The notes: generated by a model from the letters alone, not told the origin. 64,000 nucleotides of DNA from Idiomarina sp. (GCA_022565355.1 JAIUMU010000002.1:248001-312000), one strand, 5' to 3'. Shown: positions 8,962 through 18,700, numbered from the stretch's first letter. Made by a program: numbers and translations.

Positions 8962-10905
8962 TTAGCGGTTTAATCGGTTCTCGATAAGAGAATCTACCAC
9001 ACTCGGATCGGCTAGCGTAGAGGTATCACCTAAATTACTGTAATCGTTACCGGCTATCTTGCGTAAAATGCGGCGCATGATTTTGCCCGAACGCGTTTTC
9101 GGTAAACCAGGGGACCACTGAATGAAATCTGGCGTAGCGATTGGGCTCAGCTCTTTGCGCACCCATTGCACCAATGCTTTGCGCAATTCATCATTCGCAT
9201 CTACACCATCAACCACGGTAACGTACACATAAATACCCTGACCCTTCAGATCATGCGGATATCCTACTACCGCAGCTTCAGCCACCGCTTCATGAGCAAC
9301 TAGCGCGCTCTCAATTTCCGCCGTACCCAAACGATGGCCAGATACATTCAGTACATCATCTACACGGCCGGTAATCCAGAAATCGCCATCTTCATCGCGG
9401 CGGGCGCCATCACCCGTAAAGTACACATTTTTATAAGTGCTAAAGTAGGTTTGCTCAAAGCGCTCATGATCACCCCACAAGGTGCGAGCTTGCCCCGGCC
9501 ACGAATCTTCGATAATTAAATTACCTTCCGTAGCGCCTGCAAGTGGCGTGCCTTCGTTATCTACCAACTTCGGTTTTACGCCAAAGAATGGCAACATCGC
9601 CGAACCCGGTTTCATATCGGTTGCGGCTGGGAATGGCGCGATTAAAATGCCGCCCGTTTCCGTTTGCCACCAGGTATCTACAATCGGGCATTTACTGTTA
9701 CCGATGGTTTTGTAATACCACTCCCACGCTTCTGGGTTAATCGGCTCACCCACCGAACCCAAAATGCGCAATGTATCCCGTTTACTGCCCTTCGCGGCAG
9801 CATCGCCTTTCGCCATTAGTGCGCGAATCGCCGTAGGTGCGGTATAGAGGATATTTACCTTATGCTTATCCACTACTTTACCGATACGAGAAACATCCGG
9901 ATAGGTAGGTACACCTTCAAACATTAAGGTTGTAGTACCATTGGCGAGTGGGCCATACACAATGTAACTATGGCCGGTAACCCAACCCACATCAGCGGCA
10001 CACCAGTACACATCATCTTCTTTTAAATCAAACACATATTCGTGGGTCATGGAGGCATACACCATGTAGCCACCGGTAGTATGCACTACGCCTTTCGGCT
10101 GCCCGGTAGAGCCAGATGTGTACAAAATAAATAATGGGTCTTCGGCATTCATTACTTCTGCTGGGCAATCAGTATCGCAATCACCAATCAACTCATGCCA
10201 CCACACATCGCGGCCATCTTGCATATCGTAATCAACATCGGTGTGCTTCAGCACTACCACGCTTTCAACAGTTGGGCAGGCATCTTTCGCTAACGCTTGA
10301 TCTACGTTTGGTTTCAACGCTACGCCTTTACCACCGCGGCGCCCTTCGTTAGACGTAATCACTACTTTAGCTTGGCAATCATTCACTCGATCAGCAATTG
10401 CGTTCGGCGAAAAGCCAGCAAAAATCACTGAGTGCACCGCACCTAAACGGGCGCACGCTAACATTGCATAGGCTGCTTCTGGCACCATGGGCATATAAAT
10501 CGCCACGCGATCACCTTTCTTCACACCCAGTTTCTTCAAACCATTTGCAAAGCGCGCCACATGTTCATGTAATTCGCGGAAGGTAATGTTTTTTTGCACA
10601 TCAACTTCATCGCCTTCCCAAATAATCGCCGTTTTATCCGCCCGATTGGTTAAATGACGATCCACGCAATTGTAGCAAGCATTCAGCGTGCCATCGGCAT
10701 ACCATTGAATATCAATGTTGCCCGGCGCAAAGCTGGTTTGCTTTACTTTAGAATACGGGCTAAACCAAGTAATACGCTTCCCTTCTTCGCCCCAGAACGT
10801 TTCTGGATCGGTAATTGATTGATTGTATTTCTGTAGATAGTTTTCTGGATTCAGACGCGCAGCAGCTTTTACTGCTTCTGGCATTGGGTATACGTGTGCT
10901 GACAT
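8962..10905 (-). CDS. acs: acetyl-CoA synthetase
   Basis: This is a 647-residue AMP-forming acetate:CoA ligase (E. coli Acs 652). It shows the adenylate-forming core motif [33 protein letters not shown], the hinge-region motif [14 protein letters not shown], and the C-terminal [11 protein letters not shown], in which K608 is the residue acetylated in homologues. It converts acetate, ATP and CoA to acetyl-CoA in the cytoplasm, the high-affinity route for acetate scavenging. The ATG at 10905 has a strong AGGAGGA Shine-Dalgarno. The divergent porin gene shares its 188-bp upstream region, which contains a perfect TAGAC-N4-GTCTA palindrome. Confidence 0.98.
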   Translation of the reverse strand: MSAHVYPMPEAVKAAARLNPENYLQKYNQSITDPETFWGEEGKRITWFSPYSKVKQTSFAPGNIDIQWYADGTLNACYNCVDRHLTNRADKTAIIWEGDEVDVQKNITFRELHEHVARFANGLKKLGVKKGDRVAIYMPMVPEAAYAMLACARLGAVHSVIFAGFSPNAIADRVNDCQAKVVITSNEGRRGGKGVALKPNVDQALAKDACPTVESVVVLKHTDVDYDMQDGRDVWWHELIGDCDTDCPAEVMNAEDPLFILYTSGSTGQPKGVVHTTGGYMVYASMTHEYVFDLKEDDVYWCAADVGWVTGHSYIVYGPLANGTTTLMFEGVPTYPDVSRIGKVVDKHKVNILYTAPTAIRALMAKGDAAAKGSKRDTLRILGSVGEPINPEAWEWYYKTIGNSKCPIVDTWWQTETGGILIAPFPAATDMKPGSAMLPFFGVKPKLVDNEGTPLAGATEGNLIIEDSWPGQARTLWGDHERFEQTYFSTYKNVYFTGDGARRDEDGDFWITGRVDDVLNVSGHRLGTAEIESALVAHEAVAEAAVVGYPHDLKGQGIYVYVTVVDGVDANDELRKALVQWVRKELSPIATPDFIQWSPGLPKTRSGKIMRRILRKIAGNDYSNLGDTSTLADPSVVDSLIENRLNR

Positions 10906-10966
10906 TGGCTTTCCTCCTGAATTTTTATAGTGCTCATTTGTACTGATTTCGCGGCCTGAAACCTAT

Positions 10967-10980
10967 TAGACCATAGTCTA
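10967..10980. promoter_or_regulatory. perfect palindrome upstream of acs, candidate CrbR/ErdR-type operator
   Basis: TAGAC-CATA-GTCTA is a perfect 5+4+5 inverted repeat 62 bp before the acs start codon and about 114 bp before the porin start codon. A one-mismatch relative is at 2994-3007. The palindrome and its recurrence are seen directly; the binding protein is inferred from context. Confidence 0.5.
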
Positions 10981-11093
10981 GATTGACCAAAACTGCATCT
11001 TCCCGAATGCTAGTAGCATGCACACATTAGCAACATTACTGCAATTATTCGTGCTGAAGCAATCTGTTGATTGCTAACAACGAGGAATTAATA

Positions 11094-12287
11094 ATGCAAC
11101 GTTTAAACGCTCCGCAAAAGAATTCAAACGTGAGCTTAAAAATGAGCTCAGTAGCACTCGCCACAAGCCTCATCATGGGTGGTTTCGCAACAATGGCAAG
11201 CGCCAGCGCCGAAACAGAATATGAGTTCGGTGGCTACATTAAAGTAGATGCACTGATTACCCGCACCGATAGCGGCACCATACCTACCGGCAGTATTGGC
11301 CGTGATTTTTATATTCCTAGCCTTACTCCAGTTGGCGATGGCGCCAGTAATACTTACACCGATTTTCATGCGCGGGAAAGCCGTTTCTTTTTCAGAGCTA
11401 CGCAAACCTTAGCCAATGGCGAAAAGATATCGGGATACTTTGAGTTTGATTCGCTCGGTACTCCAGGCGGCGATAAGCGCGTAACTAACTCCTACTCACC
11501 ACGAGTTCGCCATGCCTTTATTCAGTATCGGAATTGGTTGGCAGGACAGTTTTGGAGCAACTTCCAAGATGTAACGATTATCCCGGAATCACCGGATTTC
11601 ATTGGTGCTCCCGATGGTATCGTGTTTAATCGGCAGCCGCAGTTACGCTACACCATGGCGAACGGCTGGAGCTTCGCTGTAGAGGCCCCAGAAACCACGG
11701 TAACTCCGAATCAAGGCGGCACTGCACGCATTACCACTGGTGATACTGCAATGCCTGATTTAACCGCACGTTATCAAACCAGAATCGATAACGTTCACTA
11801 CAGCGTAGCCGCTGTGGTGCGCCGCTTAGAATTTAGGGAAAACGGCGTAAACGATACAGTAAATGGCTACGGTATTAATCTTTCTACCAAAATCGATTTG
11901 GGTGCCCATGATATTCGCGCCGGTTTCGTGCATGGCGAAGGAATTGGCCGCTACGTAGGGGTAAACTCTACCAACGATGCTGTAGTGGATGATGCGTTGA
12001 ACTTAGATACCTTAGGCTACACCGGTATCACCCTCGCCTACCGGCATGTTTGGAGTGATGAGTACCGCACCAACCTGATCTTTGCCCGCGGCAAATTTTC
12101 CGATAAACGCGAATACACCGGTATTAACGCCAATGATTACACCCAACGCCTTGCGGCGAATCTGATGTATCAAGTAAATGAGAAGCTTGTAGTGGGCGCT
12201 GAAGTTAGCCGCGCTACCCGCGAATTACTCAGTGGCAGCAAAGGAAACCTCGACCGCGTGCAATTTAGTGCTATGTACGCTTTCTAA
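11094..12287 (+). CDS. DcaP-like trimeric outer-membrane porin
   Basis: With the ATG at 11094 (GAGGAA eight bases upstream) the product has 397 residues. An earlier TTG at 11067 is in frame but has no good ribosome site. A signal peptide with a hydrophobic core ends near residue 38 (MASASA). The mature part begins EYEFGGYIKVDALITR and continues with ESRFFFRATQ and a beta-rich sequence, ending in VQFSAMYAF with terminal Phe. This is the pattern of DcaP-family porins, which take up dicarboxylates and related anions. It is divergent from acs and followed by a strong terminator. Uptake of small carboxylates feeding the acetate block is inferred. Confidence 0.82.
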   Translation: MQRLNAPQKNSNVSLKMSSVALATSLIMGGFATMASASAETEYEFGGYIKVDALITRTDSGTIPTGSIGRDFYIPSLTPVGDGASNTYTDFHARESRFFFRATQTLANGEKISGYFEFDSLGTPGGDKRVTNSYSPRVRHAFIQYRNWLAGQFWSNFQDVTIIPESPDFIGAPDGIVFNRQPQLRYTMANGWSFAVEAPETTVTPNQGGTARITTGDTAMPDLTARYQTRIDNVHYSVAAVVRRLEFRENGVNDTVNGYGINLSTKIDLGAHDIRAGFVHGEGIGRYVGVNSTNDAVVDDALNLDTLGYTGITLAYRHVWSDEYRTNLIFARGKFSDKREYTGINANDYTQRLAANLMYQVNEKLVVGAEVSRATRELLSGSKGNLDRVQFSAMYAF

Positions 12288-12312
12288 TTTTCTGGAAATA
12301 ACCCTTCAACTC

Positions 12313-12354
12313 AGCGTAAGCGATGCACTAGTCGTCGCTTACGCTTCTTTTATT
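12313..12354 (+). terminator. strong intrinsic terminator after the porin gene
   Basis: The perfect 11-bp arms AGCGTAAGCGA (12313-12323) and TCGCTTACGCT (12335-12345), with an 11-nt loop, are followed by TCTTTTATTT. Confidence 0.9.
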
Positions 12355-12382
12355 TGGCTACCCCCCACAATTTTTTGGTAAA

Positions 12383-12423
12383 CTCCGCTACTCAGGTGTT
12401 GTTTCGAGTAGCGGAGGTTTTTT
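12383..12423 (+). promoter_or_regulatory. terminator-like hairpin overlapping the smrA ribosome-binding site
   Basis: The arms CTCCGCTACTC (12383-12393) and GAGTAGCGGAG (12406-12416) are perfectly complementary over 11 bp and are followed by GTTTTTT, which ends directly at the smrA ATG (12424). The GGAGG that serves as the smrA Shine-Dalgarno (12413-12417) lies in the 3' arm. A weak extended -10 (TGGTAAACT, 12376-12384) would start transcription inside the left arm and so avoid the hairpin, whereas read-through RNA from the porin side would form it. Confidence 0.6.
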
Positions 12424-13017
12424 ATGGCCCACGATGATTCCCCTAGCGATAGCGATTTATTTCGCGAGCTTATGCAGGATGTAAAGCCGTTACCAAGCGC
12501 TGATGTTGTGCCCACTACAACCAGCAAACCCGCTGCAGAAACGCTTGCCGAGCGCCGCCGTGCGGCTGAAGCTCGGGAAGAGGAAGAAGCAGCAGCCGCG
12601 TTAAGTGAAGAAGTACGGGATTGGCTTGAGCCCACAGATATCATTAGCTGGCGCATCGATGGCATTCAAGACGGCGTGTTTCGGCAACTCAAACGTGGCA
12701 ACTATGAACCGCAAGCAAGCTTAAATTTGCACAAGATGCGAGTAAGTGAAGCACGCAAAGAGGTGGCTGGCTTTATTCAAGAGTGCTATCGCGATGGCGT
12801 ACGCACCGCGTTAGTCATTCACGGCCAAGGGTTGCGGAGCCAACCACGACCAGCGCTATTGAAATCTTTATGTAACCAATGGCTGCCAGAATTAGAGCCG
12901 GTATTAGCGATACATACGGCCCAAAAATTTCACGGTGGTAGCGGCGCTACTTATGTAATGCTGCGCAAGAACCCAACGGTAAAACTCGCCACCAAAGAAC
13001 AAAACAGAAAACGATAA
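12424..13017 (+). CDS. smrA: Smr-domain endonuclease SmrA
   Basis: This is a 197-residue cytoplasmic protein. The N terminus DLFRELMQDVKPLPSA matches the SmrA (YdaL) signature. A charged helical stretch (about 38-60, many E and R) precedes IISWRIDGIQDGVFRQLKRGNY. The Smr domain (about 98-185) has SLNLHKMRVSEARKEV, ALVIHGQGLRS and HTAQKFHGGSGATYVMLRK, which hold the conserved LDxH-like, HGxG and HGGxGAxYV elements. The E. coli homologue (187 residues) is a DNA-nicking or RNA-processing type nuclease. Choice of SmrA over SmrB rests on the N-terminal match. Its ribosome site is embedded in a terminator-like hairpin. Confidence 0.85.
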   Translation: MAHDDSPSDSDLFRELMQDVKPLPSADVVPTTTSKPAAETLAERRRAAEAREEEEAAAALSEEVRDWLEPTDIISWRIDGIQDGVFRQLKRGNYEPQASLNLHKMRVSEARKEVAGFIQECYRDGVRTALVIHGQGLRSQPRPALLKSLCNQWLPELEPVLAIHTAQKFHGGSGATYVMLRKNPTVKLATKEQNRKR

Positions 13018-13046
13018 CTTGCTTCGGCAAGAAAAGGAAAATGATT

Positions 13047-14417
13047 ATGTTATGTAAGCCTTGGCACCGATTAAAAACTACCTTCATTATTTTCGTAGCT
13101 GCGTGCGCATTCATGGCACCCCTGGCGAACGCCAGCTCTGCAGACCAAGTTAGCGAACCCCCTGAGAAGGTAATTTTGGTGATCGCTGATGGCATGGGTT
13201 TCCCATTTTTATCTGCCTACCGCTATTTTAAAGATGGCCGCAATTACACCAAAGCCAACGATATTCAGCCTACAGTTTTTGATACTTATCTAGTAGGTGT
13301 GGCCAGCACTTTTCCTGCCGACGACACCTTGGTAACGGATTCAGCGGCCAGCGCTACCGCCTTAGCCACCGGGGTAAAAACCTATAATGGTGCCATTAGT
13401 GTGGATGCCGAAGGTAATCCAATACCTACGATTATGCAGCATGCTCGCAAGCAGGGTTGGCTTACCGGCGCCATTGCCACCACGCGCATTACCCATGCAA
13501 CACCTGCTGCATTCTTTGCCCACGTTCCCTCGCGGCGCATGGAAGATGAAATTGCCGACCAAATGTCAGCACTCGATGAAAATGGCAACCCGCCGTTCGA
13601 TCTGTTACTTGGCTCAGGGCGCCGGCACTTTGTTCGCAAAGATGATGAAGGTAATCGTTTAAGCCACTTACGCACCTTAAGCAACCGCGGTGTTCGCGTT
13701 GTGGATTCGTTTGAGCAGTTAAAAACCCAGCAGCGCTTACCGTTACTTGGCTTGTTCTACGAAGATTCATTTCCATATGTAATTGACGACGAAAAGCGCT
13801 TAGAAATGATGAGCCGCGAAGGCATCCGCTTGCTAGATAACGCCAATAAGCCTTACGTGCTAATGATTGAAGCATCTATGGTTGATTGGTGTGGCCACGC
13901 CAATGACATTGCTTGTGCCATGCATGAAATGGCCGAGCTAGAAAAGCTGATGGAGTACCTTATTGAGTACGCGGCAGAGAATCCGAACACGCAAATTATT
14001 CTTACTGCTGATCACAGCACTGGTGGTTTAACGCTAGGTGCTGATGGCGAATATAAGTTCCGCGCTGGCGATATTCACCGCATCGGCCGCGGTTTACGCA
14101 CCATGGCTGTTGATATGAATGAGATGCCGGCAATTGATTGGGATGCCTACATCGATAAATATCTGCCGTTCACACTTACGGTTGACCATCAGGAAGCGCT
14201 GAAGAAATTAGCCCATAGCAGCAGTGATCGCCGCCGCGCTGAGATTCAACAAGTGCTTGTAGATATCGTGCGTTTTCATACCGGTGCTGGCTGGACAACT
14301 GGCGGCCACACTGGCGAAGATGTTCCGGTAATCGCCATCGGCCCTTGGTCTGATCACTTCCGTGGCTTCCAAGACCAAACCGACATCGGCAAACAACTCT
14401 TCGAGTGGGTGCGCTAA
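13047..14417 (+). CDS. alkaline phosphatase, PhoA superfamily, secreted
   Basis: The product has 456 residues from the ATG at 13047, which has AGGA eight bases upstream; an ATG at 13041 is too close to that site. A signal peptide (about residues 1-31, ending ANASS) directs it to the periplasm. Catalytic features are the metal ligand D in VIADGMG, nucleophile S99 in VTDSAASATALATG, the metal site in MIEASMVDWCGHAND, ADHSTGG and GGHTGEDV. It hydrolyses phosphate monoesters. The Trp in the VDW motif resembles marine enzymes rather than E. coli PhoA. No Pho box was recognised upstream, and it lies 29 bp after smrA. Confidence 0.93.
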   Translation: MLCKPWHRLKTTFIIFVAACAFMAPLANASSADQVSEPPEKVILVIADGMGFPFLSAYRYFKDGRNYTKANDIQPTVFDTYLVGVASTFPADDTLVTDSAASATALATGVKTYNGAISVDAEGNPIPTIMQHARKQGWLTGAIATTRITHATPAAFFAHVPSRRMEDEIADQMSALDENGNPPFDLLLGSGRRHFVRKDDEGNRLSHLRTLSNRGVRVVDSFEQLKTQQRLPLLGLFYEDSFPYVIDDEKRLEMMSREGIRLLDNANKPYVLMIEASMVDWCGHANDIACAMHEMAELEKLMEYLIEYAAENPNTQIILTADHSTGGLTLGADGEYKFRAGDIHRIGRGLRTMAVDMNEMPAIDWDAYIDKYLPFTLTVDHQEALKKLAHSSSDRRRAEIQQVLVDIVRFHTGAGWTTGGHTGEDVPVIAIGPWSDHFRGFQDQTDIGKQLFEWVR

Positions 14418-14418
14418 C

Positions 14419-14712
14419 GGCTCGTGCCGCTGATGCAGGTGGGTGGAGCTGCTACCGCGGCTCCGTGCCGCTAATGCAGAAGGATGGAGCTGCTACCGCG
14501 GCTCCGTGCCGCTAACGCAGAAGGGTGAAACTGCTACCGTAGGGACGCCGCAAGTACGTCCATGCAGGCTTGGCTGCCGCATCCATGCGGCAGACACCCT
14601 ACGGTAGCTAGCTTCACCCTCCTGCATGCGGCACTCCCCCGCAGTAACAGCTTCACCTCCTGCATGCGGCACTCCCCCGCTATAATAGCTTCACCCTCCT
14701 GCATGCTGCCCA
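14419..14712. repeat. composite palindromic repeat element left of the HigBA module
   Basis: Two direct 40-41 bp units (14419, 14459) and a partial third (14500), each starting GGCTC(C)GTGCCGCT and reading to GCTACCG, are followed by a central hairpin and then by about 2.5 copies of the same unit inverted (TAGCTTCACCCTCCTGCATG..., 14609-14712). The central hairpin has perfect outer arms GCTACCGTAGGG (14533-14544) and CCCTACGGTAGC (14597-14608) and an inner TGCCGCAT/ATGCGGCA stem. The 14-mer CAAGTACGTCCATG (14551-14564) recurs inverted at 15649-15662. The region is non-coding, right after the phosphatase stop. Palindromic extragenic elements of this kind are common in Alteromonadales. This entry and the promoter at 14742-14785 account for the gene-free stretch 14418-14794. 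Confidence 0.85.
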
Positions 14713-14741
14713 CACACATCAAATAATTATATTATTCCTGC

Positions 14742-14785
14742 TTGAAAATTAATCATTCCTCATTTATAGTTTACAGATAGTAAAC
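14742..14785 (+). promoter_or_regulatory. higBA promoter and candidate HigA operator
   Basis: A -35 TTGAAA (14742-14747) and -10 TTATAG (14764-14769) are 16 bp apart. GTTTAC-AGATA-GTAAAC (14769-14785) is a perfect 6+5+6 palindrome overlapping the presumed transcription start, just before the toxin ribosome site. Autorepression by HigA alone or with HigB is the known mode for this family; the operator assignment is inferred. Confidence 0.65.
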
Positions 14786-14794
14786 GGAGTGACT

Positions 14795-15097
14795 ATGCAC
14801 GTAATATCAAGAAAACCATTCGCAGATGCAATGAAGAAATACCCTAACGATGCTAATGCAATTGCAACGGTATATCGCATATTGAAGCTAGGAAGCTTCA
14901 CAAATCCAGAACAGCTGAGAGCAGTTTTTAAATCGCTAGATAATTTTAAATATAGAGATAAATGGTGGGTAATTGATATTGGCGGTAATAATTTAAGGCT
15001 TTTAGCCTTTATCGAGTTCAAACACCAACGGCTTTATGTAAAACACATTATTACGCACGCCGAGTATGAAGAGTTGTGCCGGAAATACAGAAATTAA
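14795..15097 (+). CDS. higB: HigB-type mRNA interferase toxin
   Basis: The product has 100 residues from the ATG at 14795 (GGAG six bases upstream; a GTG at 14789 would add two residues). It aligns by eye along its whole length with E. coli HigB (YgjN): MHVISRKPFADAMKKYP, LRAVFKSLDNFKYRDKWWVIDIGGNNLRLLAF and HIITHAEYEEL. The family is ribosome-dependent endoribonucleases that cut translated mRNA. The toxin precedes the antitoxin gene, as usual for higBA, with 11 bp between them. The pair is AT-richer than its neighbours and lies between two palindromic repeats, consistent with acquisition. Confidence 0.93.
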   Translation: MHVISRKPFADAMKKYPNDANAIATVYRILKLGSFTNPEQLRAVFKSLDNFKYRDKWWVIDIGGNNLRLLAFIEFKHQRLYVKHIITHAEYEELCRKYRN

Positions 15098-15108
15098 CGA
15101 GGTTGATC

Positions 15109-15528
15109 ATGATTTTAGAAGCTGATATTACTGAAATGGCTGCGCAAATAGTGCGACGGTACCCGGTACTACGTGAAATAAACTCCGCTGCAGAACATGA
15201 GCAGGCTTTAGCGATCATGGAAGATTTGTTGGAACATTATGATGCCAATGTTGTTTTGATTAACGCGTTAAGTACCTCTATCGAGCGTTATGAAGACAGT
15301 GCAGATGAGTTCACCGATTTTAACCGCACCGTGGAGCAAAAAGATGGTGGAATCGCCACCTTGCGGTTGCTAATGCAACAATATGGCTTAAGCATTTCCG
15401 ATTTTGAAAATGAAATTGGCAAAAAAAGTATGGTTTCCCAAGTATTAAACGGCAAACGCAACCTCACCAAAGAACACATTACAAAACTAGCAAACCGCTT
15501 CAAAATAAGCCCCGCCCTATTTTTCTAA
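15109..15528 (+). CDS. higA: HigA-type antitoxin, XRE helix-turn-helix
   Basis: The product has 139 residues from the ATG at 15109, chosen because ACGAGG lies six bases upstream and because E. coli HigA has 138; an in-frame upstream start would overlap the toxin. The N-terminal half (about 1-65) is helical. The C-terminal half is an XRE-type DNA-binding domain with GGIATLRLLMQQYGLSISDF, KKSMVSQVLNGKRNLTKEHI and KLANRFKISPALFF, closely matching E. coli HigA. It neutralises HigB and represses the operon, probably through the palindrome at 14769-14785. Confidence 0.93.
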   Translation: MILEADITEMAAQIVRRYPVLREINSAAEHEQALAIMEDLLEHYDANVVLINALSTSIERYEDSADEFTDFNRTVEQKDGGIATLRLLMQQYGLSISDFENEIGKKSMVSQVLNGKRNLTKEHITKLANRFKISPALFF

Positions 15529-15558
15529 TCCCTAGAAATGCACCAACTTACCGCTGTG

Positions 15559-15713
15559 CCTAGGGGCTTGCTCGGGCGGCTGCGCTAGGGCTGAAGTACC
15601 TTCCGAGCTAAAAATGTCCGCGCCATGGATGGCGCGGCCATAGCGCTACATGGACGTACTTGAGCGGTTCTAGCTCATAAGGTACTTTAGCCCGGAAGCA
15701 GCAAGCTCCGAGG
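15559..15713. repeat. palindromic repeat element right of the HigBA module
   Basis: The left arm (GGGGCTTGCT, GGGCTGAAGTACCTT, GAGCTA) pairs with the right arm (TAGCTC, AAGGTACTTTAGCCC, AGCAAGCTCC) across an inner perfect hairpin CCGCGCCAT-GG-ATGGCGCGG (15619-15638). CATGGACGTACTTG (15649-15662) is the exact reverse complement of the 14-mer at 14551-14564. It fills the gap between the higA and purL stop codons and may also act as a terminator for both. Confidence 0.8.
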
Positions 15714-15715
15714 AG

Positions 15716-18700
15716 TTAACCGAGCTGTTTGCGGGCGTTGCGGAACAGGCGTAGCCAAGCGCCATCTTCGCCCCATGATTCTGGGTACCATGAGTTGCTA
15801 ATGGCGCGGAATACGCGTTCTGGGTGTGGCATCATGATGGCTACGCGGCCATCGGCACTGGTAACACCGGTGATGCCGCCTACTGAGCCGTTCGGGTTTG
15901 CAGGATACGTTTCGGTAACCTTGCCGAAGTTATCAACGTAACGTAATGCCACCTGTTGCCCAGCGGTTAAGCCCGCTAAAGCTACATCGGCGTTGTTACG
16001 GCTGAATTCCACTCGCCCTTCCCCATGAGAAACTGCAATTGGCATGCGTGAGCCCGCCATACCGCTGAACCATGGTGAATTATTATCTTGTACTTCAACC
16101 ATGGCTACGCGTGCTTCAAAGCGCTCAGAGCGGTTGGTAACAAAATGCGGCCAGTGTTCGGCGCCCGGAATGAGTTCATGCAAGTTGGAAAGCATTTGGC
16201 AGCCATTACACACACCCAATGCCAGGGTATCGTTCCGCGCGAAGAACGCGGCAAACTCTTCCCGAGCTGCTGGGTTGAACAATACCGATTTCGCCCAACC
16301 TTCACCCGCGCCCAATACATCGCCGTATGAGAAGCCACCACAAGCGGCAAGCGCTTGGAAATCTTGTAAGCTTACGCGGCCGCTGAGCACGTCACTCATG
16401 TGCACATCGATAGCGCTGAAGCCGGCACGATCAAAGGCAGCCGCCATCTCGTAATGGGAGTTTACGCCCTGCTCGCGCAAAATTGCGATTTTGGGTGCTA
16501 CGCCTTTTAAGATAAACGGAGCGGCAATATCTTTTGCTGGGTCATAACTTAACTGTGCGTGTAAACCTGGATTAGTAATATCTTGTTTCGCGGTAAATTC
16601 TTCATCGGCACATGCTGGGTTATCACGCAAGCGCTGCATTTGATGCGTGGTTTCTGCCCACACTGCTCTTAAGCGCGAGCGCGGCGCTGTGTAGATAACA
16701 CTATCGCCTTGGCTGATTTGAATATGGTTATCGCTACTTACGGTACCCAAATCAACGAGCATGTTGGCGTTACCCGCAGCTTCGCAGGCGGCTGTAATTC
16801 GTGCCGCAACTTCTGCAGATACTTGCAACACACCGCCAAGTTCTTCGCTGAATAATGCCGCCACCGGATCGATTCCGGTAGGTAAGTTGATTTCCACGCC
16901 ACAGTTACCAGCGAACGCCATTTCGGCGAGAGTTACCAGCAAGCCGCCATCGGAGCGATCGTGGTAAGCCAACAGTTCTTCGTTGGCTACCAACTCTTGC
17001 ATTAAGGTAAAGAAGAAGCGCAGATCTTCTGGGCTCTCTAGATCAGCCGGTACATCGCCAAGTTCACGATACACTTGTGCCAATGAAGAAGCGCCTAAAC
17101 GATTTTTGCCACGGCCTAAATCAAGCAATAACAAGCGGCTATCATCACGCTCTGCGCGCAACATAGGGGTTACTGTTTTACGCACATCGGTAACCCGGCC
17201 AAATGCGGTGATTACCAATGATAGTGGAGAGATAACGGCTTTATCTTCGCCGTTATCCTGCCAACGTGTTTGCATCGACATGGAATCTTTACCCACCGGA
17301 ATGGTAATTCCCAACGCTGGGCATAATTCTTCACCAATCGCTTTTACCGCTTCATATAAGCCGGCATCTTCGCCTGGGTGGCCAGCTGGAGCCATCCAGT
17401 TTGCCGATAGTTTAATATGCTTGAAATCACCAATTGCGGTACCCGCGATATTGGTAATTGCTTCAGCCACGGCCAACCGGGCTGATGCCGCGTGGTTCAA
17501 TAGTGCTACTGGGGTGCGTTCACCCATTGCCATGGCTTCACCAGCATAGCTATCGTAAGAGGCTGCGGTAACACCGCAATCAGCCACTGGAATCTGCCAC
17601 GGGCCTACCATTTGATCACGGGCAACTAAGCCCGTTACGCTGCGATCGCCAATGGTGATTAAGAAAGTTTTCTCAGCAATAGCCGGTAAGCGCAACAAAC
17701 GCTCTACTGCGTCGCTAATAGCAATTTTACTGGTGGTAAGCGCCGTGCCGAGTACTTTGGTAGATTGCGCTTCACGGTGCATTTTCGGTGCTTTACCGAG
17801 CAACACTTCCAAAGGCATATCCACTGGATAGTTATCGAATACTTCATCGTACAAGCGCAAATGTTGCGCTTCGGTAGCTTCACCCACTACCGCATATGGC
17901 GCTCGCTCGCGCGCACAAATATCCGCAAATACCTGTAAACGCTCTGGCGCGATGGCAATCACGTAACGCTCTTGTGATTCATTACTCCATACTGCCATCG
18001 GTGACATGCCGGGCTCATCGTTTGGAATAGCACGTAGCTTAAACTCACCGCCACGGCCACCGTCATTTACCAACTCTGGCAATGCATTCGATAAACCACC
18101 GGCGCCAACATCGTGAATAAACACGATTGGGTTTTCGCTACCCAGCTGCCAACAACGATCGATAACTTCTTGGCAACGGCGCTCCATTTCCGGATTTTCC
18201 CGTTGTACCGAGGCAAAATCGAGTGCCTCCGAAGAATCGCCTGAGGCCATTGAAGAGGCTGCGCCACCACCTAAACCGATGTTCATTGCTGGGCCACCGA
18301 GCACAACGAGCGGCGCGCCTACTGGAATTTCATCTTTTTCTACATGCTCTTCGCGAATGTTACCCAGGCCGCCGGCAATCATGATTGGCTTGTGGTAGCC
18401 ACGAATTTCCATGCCATTAAAGCTATTTACGCGCTCTTCATAGGTACGGAAGTAGCCAAGAATATTTGGCCGGCCGAATTCGTTGTTGAACGCAGCCCCG
18501 CCAAGTGGGCCTTCTAGCATGATATCTAGCGCACTCACTATGCGTTGTGGGCGGCCAAAATCTTCTTCCCAAGGCTGTTCAAAGCCTGGAATGCGTAAGT
18601 TGGAAACGGAAAAGCCAACCAAACCAGCTTTTGGCTTAGCACCAATACCGGTAGCACCTTCGTCACGAATTTCTCCACCTGAACCAGTAGCCGCACCCGG

